From an uncultured Micrococcales bacterium (lineage in GTDB: Bacteria > Actinomycetota > Actinomycetes > Actinomycetales > Microbacteriaceae), in NCBI GenBank assembly GCA_903866485.1, contig CAIPNT010000011.1:1-7654 (forward strand): DNA of 7,654 nucleotides. The letters are read 5' to 3'. The position numbers were made by a program, and so were the translations under genes. How positions within the stretch are numbered: the stretch's first letter is position 1; each line of letters begins with the position of its first letter. A model generated the notes under the pieces. That model saw nothing but the letters and a program-made list of their open reading frames with translations. It was not told the DNA's origin and searched no databases. Of the stretch, positions 1 to 6,061 are shown one piece after another.

Positions 1-1
1 C

Positions 2-2002
2 GTGGCTATTTTGCGCCGCGAGAGCGAGCGTCTCGGTCATAACTCAAACTTCACCATCTATGACTCTGGCGACAGCCGCGCGATTCTCAAGCGTCTGATC
101 AAAGACATGGGTGCCGATATTCACAAGCTGACCCCGGCCGGTGTCTCTGCAGTGATTTCGAATGCCAAGAACGAGTTGGCCGACGCCGAGTCTTATGCGC
201 GCAACATCGATCAGGCCGACCCGGTAGCCCGAATGATTTCAGAAATCTTCTCTCGCTATCAGGGTGAGCTTCGCCGCAATAACGCCTTCGATTTTGATGA
301 CTTGATCGGTGAGACGGTTCACCTGTTTCGCGCGTTTCCTGATGTTTTGGCGCAGTACCAGCACAAGTTCAAGCACGTCCTCGTCGACGAATATCAAGAC
401 ACCAACCACGCTCAATATGCCTTGGTGCGCGAGCTGGCTCAAACCGCTTCGCTAACAGTTGTAGGTGACTCAGACCAGTCAATCTATGCATTCCGCGGAG
501 CCGACATTCGCAACATCAGCGAGTTTGAAAAAGACTTCGTGGGAGCCAAGACCATCCTGCTCGAGCAAAACTATCGCTCGACCCAAAACATCCTTTCGGC
601 GGCAAACGCGGTTATTTCTAACAACTTTGATCGGCCAAATAAAAACCTCTGGACCGACTCTGGAAACGGTGAGGCCATTGTTGGTTTCACCGGTTATTCG
701 GCACACGACGAGGCCCAGTTCATCGCCGACGAGATCAACAAGTTGCACCACGAGGGCATGAACTATCGCGACATCGCCGTGATGTATCGCACCAACTCGC
801 AGACTCGTGCTCTCGAAGAAATTTTCATCCGTGCCGCGCTGCCTTATCGCGTGGTGGGCGGCACCAAGTTCTATGAGCGCGCAGAAATCAAGGATGCCTT
901 CGGCTACTTGGTTGCCATCAACAACGAGCTTGATGACCTGGCGACCCGCCGCATTCTCAACGTGCCGAAGCGCGGCATCGGCGACGCGTCTGAGACCCAG
1001 TTGGCCAGCTATGCCGAGCGCAATCAGCTATCGATGCGTCAGGTTTTGGCGCATGTTGGTGACCTTGGCTTTGGCCCAAAGATCACTGGCGCCATCACCC
1101 AACTGAGCGACCTGCTGATCGAGCTTGAGGCCATGGCCCGCACCGAGTCGGTTGATGTCGTGCTGCGCGCGGTTCTTGAGCGCACCGGGCTCATAGAAAG
1201 TCTGCGCAACAGCCGCGACCCGCAAGACGAAGCTCGCGTCGAGAACCTCGAAGAACTTGTCTCGGTGGCTCGAGAGTTTCAACGCAACAACCCAGAAGGC
1301 CGCCTGCCTGACTTCTTGAACGAAGTTGCCCTGGTTGCCGCCGCCGATGAGATTGACGACGAATCGGGTACCGTCTCGCTAATGACCCTGCACACAGCCA
1401 AGGGCCTCGAGTATGAAGCCGTGTTCTTGACCGGGCTCGAAGAGTCTCTGCTGCCTCATCGCATGTCATTCATCACCCCTGGCGGCCTAAACGAAGAGCG
1501 ACGCCTCTTTTATGTGGGCATCACTCGCGCGCGCAAAAAGCTTCACCTGAGCCTGGCTATGACTCGCACCACTTACGGCGAGTCAGACGCCTCGACGCCA
1601 AGCCGTTTCTTGAGTGAAATTCCAACCAACCTGATTGAATGGCGCGAATCTGGAGCCACCCGAGCAATGGCAACCTCGCGCTATCGTTCATCAATCGCCG
1701 ACGACCAGGGCTATGGGCGCTCTTCGTCTGACTACGGCTCAGCCGACTCGGGTTCGGGTTATGGCGGCACTCCTTCGGCCAAGCCGAAGACCGAGTGGAA
1801 GGGCGCAATCTCATCGGTGCGCAACAACGAAGGCCTCCAACTGGCAGTTGGTCAGTTTGTGATGCACGCCGACGTCGGTAAGGGCAAGGTTGTTGCGGTG
1901 GCCGGCGAGGGAAACCGTCAAACCGCCGAGATTCACTTTGGCAGCATCGGTATGAAGAAGCTCTTGGTCAAGGTGGCGCCGATTACGGTGCTCGAAGACT
2001 AA
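2..2002 (+). CDS. pcrA: ATP-dependent DNA helicase PcrA/UvrD (superfamily 1A), 5'-truncated by the window
   Basis: This is a 3'-5' DNA helicase of the UvrD/Rep/PcrA family, which acts in nucleotide-excision repair, replication-fork clearance and transcription-coupled repair. Only the 3' part is here: 666 codons, where the family usually has roughly 780-830. The GTG at base 2 is almost certainly an internal valine. Walker A and motif Ia lie upstream of the window. Counting that codon as residue 1, visible motifs are Walker B/motif II DEYQDTN (129-135), motif III GDSDQSIYAFRGA (155-167), motif IV LEQNYRS (187-193), motif V TLHTAKGLEYE (462-472) and motif VI EERRLFYVGITRAR (498-511). A Gly/Ser/Tyr-rich linker (about 561-596) leads to a Tudor-like C-terminal domain (616-661, with VGQFVMH, HFGSIGMKKLL and API), which in PcrA proteins contacts RNA polymerase. 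The gene ends in TAA, 95 bases before sucC. No frameshift is seen. PcrA and actinobacterial UvrD1 are the same group, so the symbol is a naming choice. Confidence 0.96.
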   Translation: MAILRRESERLGHNSNFTIYDSGDSRAILKRLIKDMGADIHKLTPAGVSAVISNAKNELADAESYARNIDQADPVARMISEIFSRYQGELRRNNAFDFDDLIGETVHLFRAFPDVLAQYQHKFKHVLVDEYQDTNHAQYALVRELAQTASLTVVGDSDQSIYAFRGADIRNISEFEKDFVGAKTILLEQNYRSTQNILSAANAVISNNFDRPNKNLWTDSGNGEAIVGFTGYSAHDEAQFIADEINKLHHEGMNYRDIAVMYRTNSQTRALEEIFIRAALPYRVVGGTKFYERAEIKDAFGYLVAINNELDDLATRRILNVPKRGIGDASETQLASYAERNQLSMRQVLAHVGDLGFGPKITGAITQLSDLLIELEAMARTESVDVVLRAVLERTGLIESLRNSRDPQDEARVENLEELVSVAREFQRNNPEGRLPDFLNEVALVAAADEIDDESGTVSLMTLHTAKGLEYEAVFLTGLEESLLPHRMSFITPGGLNEERRLFYVGITRARKKLHLSLAMTRTTYGESDASTPSRFLSEIPTNLIEWRESGATRAMATSRYRSSIADDQGYGRSSSDYGSADSGSGYGGTPSAKPKTEWKGAISSVRNNEGLQLAVGQFVMHADVGKGKVVAVAGEGNRQTAEIHFGSIGMKKLLVKVAPITVLED

Positions 2003-2054
2003 ATTAACCCCTCAAAACCGCCATTTCTGGGCGAGTCGCAGGTTCGCGTGGGCG

Positions 2055-2060
2055 TAGACT
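2055..2060 (+). promoter_or_regulatory. Possible -10 hexamer (TAGACT) for sucC
   Basis: TAGACT fits the actinobacterial -10 consensus TANNNT and lies in the 95-base gap between pcrA and sucC. Transcription would start near 2067 and leave a leader of about 30 bases before the GTG start. I see no matching TTGACA-like -35 at 16-18 bases upstream, which is common in Actinobacteria but leaves the call weak. The rest of the gap (2003-2097) holds only a 4-bp hairpin (2019-2022 with 2030-2033) without a T-run, so there is no convincing pcrA terminator. Confidence 0.4.
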
Positions 2061-2097
2061 TTAACGGTTGCACACTCCAATATGAACGGAAATCACA

Positions 2098-3255
2098 GTG
2101 GATTTATTTGAGTACCAAGCGCGCGACATGTTCGAAGCGCATGGAGTTCCAGTACTACAGGGTCTAATCGCAGACACCCCAGACGAAGTTGAAGCAGCAG
2201 CCGCCAAGATTGGTGGCGTAGTTGTAGTCAAGGCTCAGGTTAAGGCCGGAGGTCGCGGCAAGGCCGGCGGCGTTAAGGTTGCCAAGTCACCAGCCGAAGC
2301 AAAAGAGCTTTCAGAGAAGATTTTCGGTCTAAACATCAAAGACCACATCGTCAAGCGCGTGATGGTGGCACAGGGCGCCTCGATCGCCAAGGAGTTCTAC
2401 TTCTCGGTTTTGCTTGACCGATCAAACCGCACCTTCCTTTCGCTCTGCAGCGTTGAGGGTGGCATGGAGATCGAGCAGCTAGCCGAAGAGCGCCCAGAGG
2501 CGCTAGCCAAGGTTGCCGTTTCGGCAACCAAGGGCATTGACCTAGCCGAGGCTCTAAGCATTGCCAAGCAGGGCGGCTTCGACGACGAGACCGCGGCTAA
2601 GGTTGCGCCAGTATTCGTGAAGCTATACGACGTCTTCGTGAAAGAAGACGCCACGCTGGTTGAGGTGAACCCGCTGGTTCTAACCACCGACGGCCAGATC
2701 ATCGCACTTGATGGCAAGGTGTCGCTAGACGACAACGCAGAGTTCCGCCACGAGCGCGAGAGCATGGAACGCGACCAGCTTGACCCGCTAGAGGCCAAGG
2801 CCAAGGCCATGGACCTCAACTATGTGAAGCTTGACGGCGAGGTCGGAATCATCGGTAACGGTGCCGGTCTGGTTATGTCGACCCTTGACGTTGTTGCATA
2901 CGCGGGTGAGAAGCACGGTGGCGTTAAGCCAGCTAACTTCCTGGACATCGGTGGTGGCGCTTCAGCTGAGGTGATGGCCGCCGGTCTAGACGTCATCTTG
3001 AACGACCCACAGGTCAAGAGCGTATTCGTAAACGTATTCGGTGGAATCACCGCCTGTGACGCCGTTGCAAACGGCATCGTTGGTGCATTGAAGACTCTGG
3101 GCGACTCAGCAACCAAGCCTTTGGTTGTTCGCCTTGACGGCAACAATGTTCTTGAGGGCCGCTACATTCTTGAGCAGGCTGCTCACCCGCTAGTGACCGT
3201 TGTCGACACCATGGATGAAGCTGCCGACAAGGCAGCCGAGCTAGCTAACCGCTAA
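2098..3255 (+). CDS. sucC: Succinyl-CoA synthetase (ADP-forming), beta subunit
   Basis: Beta subunit of succinate-CoA ligase, which with SucD interconverts succinyl-CoA, ADP (or GDP) and Pi with succinate, CoA and ATP (or GTP) in the cytosolic TCA cycle. The 385 residues match the usual length (388 in E. coli). The N-terminal ATP-grasp half shows [12 protein letters not shown] at the start, the nucleotide loop [10 protein letters not shown] (51-60), EVNPL (189-193, metal-binding Glu/Asn) and LDGK (204-207). The C-terminal CoA-ligase half shows GNGAGLVM (253-260), FLDIGGGA (281-288) and [10 protein letters not shown] (309-318). The start is GTG at 2098: it gives the conserved N-terminus, and an in-frame TGA at 2083-2085 excludes any longer form. 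The Shine-Dalgarno is poor (only GGA at 2088-2090). Leucine use is unusual: about 14 of 36 codons are CTA, far more than in the flanking genes. Nucleotide specificity cannot be decided from the sequence. Confidence 0.98.
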   Translation: MDLFEYQARDMFEAHGVPVLQGLIADTPDEVEAAAAKIGGVVVVKAQVKAGGRGKAGGVKVAKSPAEAKELSEKIFGLNIKDHIVKRVMVAQGASIAKEFYFSVLLDRSNRTFLSLCSVEGGMEIEQLAEERPEALAKVAVSATKGIDLAEALSIAKQGGFDDETAAKVAPVFVKLYDVFVKEDATLVEVNPLVLTTDGQIIALDGKVSLDDNAEFRHERESMERDQLDPLEAKAKAMDLNYVKLDGEVGIIGNGAGLVMSTLDVVAYAGEKHGGVKPANFLDIGGGASAEVMAAGLDVILNDPQVKSVFVNVFGGITACDAVANGIVGALKTLGDSATKPLVVRLDGNNVLEGRYILEQAAHPLVTVVDTMDEAADKAAELANR

Positions 3256-3262
3256 GCCCGAG

Positions 3263-3269
3263 AGAAGGA
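3263..3269 (+). promoter_or_regulatory. Strong Shine-Dalgarno of sucD (AGAAGGA)
   Basis: AGAAGGA sits 7 bases before the sucD ATG, in the 21-base sucC-sucD spacer. It fixes the sucD start and suggests efficient translation of the second subunit from the sucC-sucD message. Confidence 0.8.
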
Positions 3270-3276
3270 ATAAGAA

Positions 3277-4164
3277 ATGGCTATTTTTCTAGACGAGAAC
3301 TCTCGAATCATCGTTCAGGGTATGACCGGTGCCGAGGGAATGAAGCACACCCGTCGCATGCTGCTTGGCGGCTCAAACATCGTAGGTGGAGTGAACCCGC
3401 GCAAGGCCGGTGAAGTTGTAGACGTCGAAGGCAAGCAGTTGCCAGTGTTCGGCACCGTTGCCGAGGCAATGGCGGCAACCGGCGCAAACGTTTCGGTCAT
3501 CTTCGTGCCACCAGCCTTTGCTAAGGCCGCAATGATCGAGGCAATCGACGCCGAGATTCCATTGGCTGTTGCCATCACCGAGGGCATCCCGGTTCACGAC
3601 TCTGCAGTCGCTTGGGCATACAACGTTGAGAAGGGTCTAAAGACTCGCCTGATCGGCCCAAACTGCCCTGGCATCATCAGCCCGGGAAAGTCGAACGCAG
3701 GTATCACCCCTTCTGACATCTGTGGAGCAGGCCCAATCGGTCTAGTTTCAAAGTCAGGAACCCTGACCTACCAGATGATGTTCGAGCTTCGTGACATCGG
3801 TATGTCAACCGCTATCGGCATCGGTGGCGACCCTGTAATCGGCACCACTCACATCGATGCGCTCGCCGCATTCGAGGCCGACCCAGAGACCAAGGCAATC
3901 GTGCTTATTGGTGAGATCGGTGGCGACTCAGAAGAGAAGGCCGCCGCTTACATCAAGGCGCACGTGACCAAGCCGGTTGTTGCTTATGTTGCGGGCTTCA
4001 CCGCGCCTGAGGGCAAGACCATGGGTCACGCGGGTGCAATCGTTTCTGGCTCGGCAGGTACTGCTCAGGCTAAGAAAGAAGCATTCGAGGCTGCTGGCGT
4101 AAAGGTGGGCAAGACTCCTAGCGAGACCGCCGCACTGATGCGTGAGGTTTACAAGAACCTCTAA
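3277..4164 (+). CDS. sucD: Succinyl-CoA synthetase, alpha subunit
   Basis: Alpha subunit of succinate-CoA ligase; it binds CoA and carries the phosphohistidine that shuttles phosphate between succinyl-phosphate and the nucleotide held by SucC. It has 295 residues, close to the family norm (289 in E. coli). The N-terminal Rossmann CoA-binding domain is visible as [13 protein letters not shown] (13-25) and GGVNPRKAG (37-45). [10 protein letters not shown] (127-136) contains the conserved cysteine. GIGGDPVIG (181-189) and GEIGG (212-216) form the ligase domain, with Glu213 matching the glutamate that contacts the active histidine. GHAGAI (250-255) holds the phosphorylated His251, equivalent to His246 in E. 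coli. The ATG at 3277 is preceded by a strong Shine-Dalgarno and is 21 bases after sucC, so the two subunits should be cotranscribed. The last six sense codons also form a 6-bp hairpin at the RNA level. All expected catalytic residues are present. Confidence 0.98.
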   Translation: MAIFLDENSRIIVQGMTGAEGMKHTRRMLLGGSNIVGGVNPRKAGEVVDVEGKQLPVFGTVAEAMAATGANVSVIFVPPAFAKAAMIEAIDAEIPLAVAITEGIPVHDSAVAWAYNVEKGLKTRLIGPNCPGIISPGKSNAGITPSDICGAGPIGLVSKSGTLTYQMMFELRDIGMSTAIGIGGDPVIGTTHIDALAAFEADPETKAIVLIGEIGGDSEEKAAAYIKAHVTKPVVAYVAGFTAPEGKTMGHAGAIVSGSAGTAQAKKEAFEAAGVKVGKTPSETAALMREVYKNL

Positions 4165-4188
4165 AGCGGGTTTTTGAGGGGGAACCTC
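4144..4188 (+). other. Small competing hairpins at the sucD/perM junction
   Basis: Four short segments can pair in alternative ways. GAGGTT (4144-4149) pairs with AACCTC (4156-4161) over a 6-base loop. GAGG (4176-4179) pairs with CCTC (4185-4188) over a 5-base loop. AACCTC occurs again at 4183-4188, so 4144-4149 can pair with it instead, and 4158-4161 can pair with 4176-4179. The second hairpin contains the likely Shine-Dalgarno of the downstream gene and is followed by GTTTT. T-tracts at 4171-4175 and 4190-4193 are too short or too far from strong stems for a convincing intrinsic terminator. The pairing is seen in the sequence; any role in attenuation or translational coupling is inference, and the first stem is also constrained by the SucD C-terminal codons. 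Confidence 0.35.
4176..4182 (+). promoter_or_regulatory. Shine-Dalgarno (GAGGGGG) deciding a TTG start at 4192
   Basis: A purine-rich GAGGGGG run lies 9 bases before TTG 4192 and 12 bases after the sucD stop. It supports TTG 4192 over the TTG at 4174, which it overlaps, and over ATG 4216, which has no Shine-Dalgarno before it. Confidence 0.6.
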
Positions 4189-4191
4189 GTT

Positions 4192-5430
4192 TTGAATCGT
4201 CGTCAAACATTTCTAATGGCTGCCTTTGAGGCAGCTTTGGTAGCCGTCATCGGTGTGGGCCTTTCGCTTGCACCCTTGACGGCTATTTGGCTTTTCGAAA
4301 ACGATCCAACCATCGACTGGTTTGTTGCCTATCGAACCTCGGTTGATATTTGGCTGGTTGCCCAAGGGGTGCAGCTCAACGTCGGCGCGGGCATCCTGGC
4401 CGGGGTTCAGGTTGGTGGCTTCGCAGTGGCCATCCTGCCGCTGGCGCTCACCGCACTCTTGGCCCGTTTGAGTTTTAGGCTCGGTCGACGCCTGGGTCAG
4501 GCCGAAGAACTTTGGCCTGGATGGCTCTCTGCCGCTCTGGTTTATGGCGCCATTGCGCTTGGCCTGAGCACCACGGCTTTCAATAAGTCGGTCTATCCAA
4601 CCAGTTGGCAGGGCACCTTCTTGCCAACCGCTTTCTTTTTTGTGTTTTTGTTGCTCGGCTCACTCACCGGTGAACTCAAGTCGGGGCAAGAATCGCGCGA
4701 GCGTGCCGCGGTAGTCGTGTGGCTGCGAAATCGCTTCAACAACCTTGGATGGGCTATCCGCGCCCTCGCCGTGCCAGCACTGCGAGCCGGCACCGGCGTG
4801 ATTGCCATCTTGACCGGCGTTTCGGCAATCGCAATTGCTTTTATGCTGACTTTCAACTGGATCACCGTCACTCGCCTCTATGAGGGCTTGCACTCGAGTG
4901 TGCTGGGCGGCTCAACCATTACGGTTGGCGAGCTGGCCTTTTTGCCTAACCTGGTAATCATGGGTGCAGCCTGGTTCACTGGCGTCGGATTCTCAATTGG
5001 CACCGGCAGTTCGATTAGCCCGCTCGGTTCGGTGGTCGGCCCAATGCCGGGCATACCAATCTTGGGCGTGCTTCCGGCCGGTGAAATCTCGGTTGGCCTG
5101 ATGGCCGTGATAGTTCCTCTGGTGGCGGCATTCGTTGCCACTCTGGCGATTAAAAACCACGCCGACGCAATTCGCTTCGAGTTTGCCTCAGCCTGGAGCG
5201 CAGCCATCAGCCTTGGACTCGCCATCGCATTAGTGGCCTCGGTTGAAATGGGTCTGCTGGCTGCCCTGGCATCCGGCGCAATTGGCCCGGGTCGCCTGCA
5301 AACCTTCGGCGTGAATCCGTTGCTGGTTTCTGGCGTGGTTTTTATCGAGACCGCCCTTGTGTCGATTTTTGCCGCGTTCTTTAGCGCCCGCCCGGATGAG
5401 GCCAATCATCCACTGCTAAATAATCGCTAA
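4192..5430 (+). CDS. perM: Polytopic membrane protein, DUF6350 / cell division protein PerM family
   Basis: Integral membrane protein of the actinobacterial DUF6350 family, to which mycobacterial PerM (Rv0955) belongs. PerM is reported to support cell division by stabilising FtsB and to be needed for persistence; the biochemical activity is unknown. From TTG 4192 the product has 412 residues. About nine hydrophobic helices are visible, near 8-34, 67-91, 112-128, 143-160, 200-223, 247-269, 299-320, 333-359 and 377-398. A charged segment around 161-190 is probably cytoplasmic. The family's most recognisable stretch is the loop 270-297, with GTGSSISP, VGPMPGIP and LGVLP; WxxxxxxSVDIWLVAQG (43-59) is also typical. 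The position between sucCD and purN-purH matches the actinobacterial gene order and supports the assignment. The start is uncertain: TTG 4174 would add six residues, ATG 4216 would remove eight. There is no signal peptide apart from the first helix. Family assignment is from recognition, not a search; transfer of the PerM role to this organism is inference. Confidence 0.8.
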   Translation: MNRRQTFLMAAFEAALVAVIGVGLSLAPLTAIWLFENDPTIDWFVAYRTSVDIWLVAQGVQLNVGAGILAGVQVGGFAVAILPLALTALLARLSFRLGRRLGQAEELWPGWLSAALVYGAIALGLSTTAFNKSVYPTSWQGTFLPTAFFFVFLLLGSLTGELKSGQESRERAAVVVWLRNRFNNLGWAIRALAVPALRAGTGVIAILTGVSAIAIAFMLTFNWITVTRLYEGLHSSVLGGSTITVGELAFLPNLVIMGAAWFTGVGFSIGTGSSISPLGSVVGPMPGIPILGVLPAGEISVGLMAVIVPLVAAFVATLAIKNHADAIRFEFASAWSAAISLGLAIALVASVEMGLLAALASGAIGPGRLQTFGVNPLLVSGVVFIETALVSIFAAFFSARPDEANHPLLNNR

Positions 5431-5459
5431 CCCACCAAATCTGGGGTCTTGGCCACGGC

Positions 5460-5465
5460 TAAACT
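5460..5465 (+). promoter_or_regulatory. Probable -10 hexamer (TAAACT) for a leaderless purN transcript
   Basis: TAAACT matches TANNNT, and exactly six bases separate it from the purN ATG at 5472. That places the A of ATG at the expected transcription start, so the mRNA would have no leader. The only Shine-Dalgarno-like run, AGAGG at 5466-5470, is one base from the ATG and too close to act as one. No clear -35 is seen; TTGGCC at 5449-5454 is too near. The 41-base gap (5431-5471) also has no room for a purine riboswitch and no clear terminator. Confidence 0.6.
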
Positions 5466-5471
5466 AGAGGC

Positions 5472-6050
5472 ATGCTGTCTGTAGTCGCACTCATTTCAGG
5501 TTCTGGTTCGAACCTTCGCGCGCTTCTCGAGGCGGCCAACAACCCGCTCAACGGGTTCAAGATCATCGCAGTTGGCTCCGATAACGCAGCGGATGGCCTT
5601 GCCCACGCTGAACTATTTGGTGTGCCGACCTTTGTGGTCACTCCGAGCGCCTTCGACAGCCGTGAGGCGTGGGCCGAGGTGCTCTATGACAACGTCATGC
5701 ACTTCACTCCCGACTTGGTTGTTCTGGCCGGCTTCATGCGCATATTGCCGGCCAACTTTGTGGCGGCTCTCAGCCCAAACTTAATCAACACTCACCCATC
5801 TTTGTTGCCAGCTTTTCCTGGCGCTCACGCGGTTCGCGACGCACTTGCTGCGGGTGCGAAGACTACCGGCGTGACCATCCACGTTGTCGACGAAGGTGTC
5901 GATACCGGACCTCACATCGCCCAGCGCGAAGTTGAGGTCTTGATTGACGATAGCGAGTATGACTTGCACGAGCGCATCAAGGTTGTTGAGCGCGAACTGC
6001 TGGTTGACACCGTTAAGAAAATCGCCGCTAAGACCATCACACTGGCCTAG
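5472..6050 (+). CDS. purN: Phosphoribosylglycinamide formyltransferase 1 (GAR transformylase)
   Basis: PurN transfers the formyl group of 10-formyltetrahydrofolate to glycinamide ribonucleotide, the third step of de novo purine synthesis in the cytosol. The protein has 192 residues, within the usual 190-215. The N-terminal phosphate-binding loop [13 protein letters not shown] spans 9-21. AGFMRIL (86-92) lies in the folate-binding region. [12 protein letters not shown] (106-117) and DEGVDTGP (140-147) carry the catalytic triad Asn106, His108 and Asp144, which falls on the same numbers as in E. coli PurN. The C-terminal helix ([14 protein letters not shown], 164-177) is typical. ATG 5472 gives the family's normal N-terminus and sits at the predicted transcription start, so translation is probably leaderless. 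The TAG stop overlaps the Shine-Dalgarno of purH, 11 bases before its ATG, so the two purine genes form a coupled pair. This is the folate-dependent enzyme, not the formate/ATP-dependent PurT. Confidence 0.97.
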   Translation: MLSVVALISGSGSNLRALLEAANNPLNGFKIIAVGSDNAADGLAHAELFGVPTFVVTPSAFDSREAWAEVLYDNVMHFTPDLVVLAGFMRILPANFVAALSPNLINTHPSLLPAFPGAHAVRDALAAGAKTTGVTIHVVDEGVDTGPHIAQREVEVLIDDSEYDLHERIKVVERELLVDTVKKIAAKTITLA

Positions 6051-6053
6051 GAG
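6049..6053 (+). promoter_or_regulatory. Shine-Dalgarno of purH (AGGAG) overlapping the purN stop codon
   Basis: AGGAG begins inside the purN TAG stop and lies 8 bases before the purH ATG. It fixes the purH start at 6062 and suggests translational coupling: ribosomes finishing purN stand on the purH ribosome-binding site. Confidence 0.8.
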
Positions 6054-6061
6054 ACACCGAC

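Noticed and set aside
2003..2054. Possible intrinsic terminator after pcrA.
   Set aside because: Only a 4-bp CGCC/GGCG stem with a 7-base loop is visible and it lacks a T-tract.
2082..2111. Nine-codon upstream ORF (ATG at 2082, TGA at 2109-2111) overlapping the sucC GTG start in another frame.
   Set aside because: It has no Shine-Dalgarno, no -10 at leaderless spacing, and is short enough to arise by chance; conservation in relatives would be needed to take it seriously.
2397..3146. Two - strand open frames of 140 and 108 codons opposite sucC.
   Set aside because: They lie wholly antisense to an unmistakable sucC, have Ser/Ala-rich composition typical of antisense reading, and match no recognised family.
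4878..5405. 175-codon open frame on the - strand opposite the membrane protein gene.
   Set aside because: It is a shadow of GC-skewed third positions in the + strand gene. Its translation is low in hydrophobic structure, matches no family I recognise, and has no ribosome-binding site worth noting.
5431..5459. Possible terminator after the membrane protein gene (CCCA at 5431-5434 with TGGG at 5442-5445).
   Set aside because: The stem is only 4 bp and no T-run follows it.
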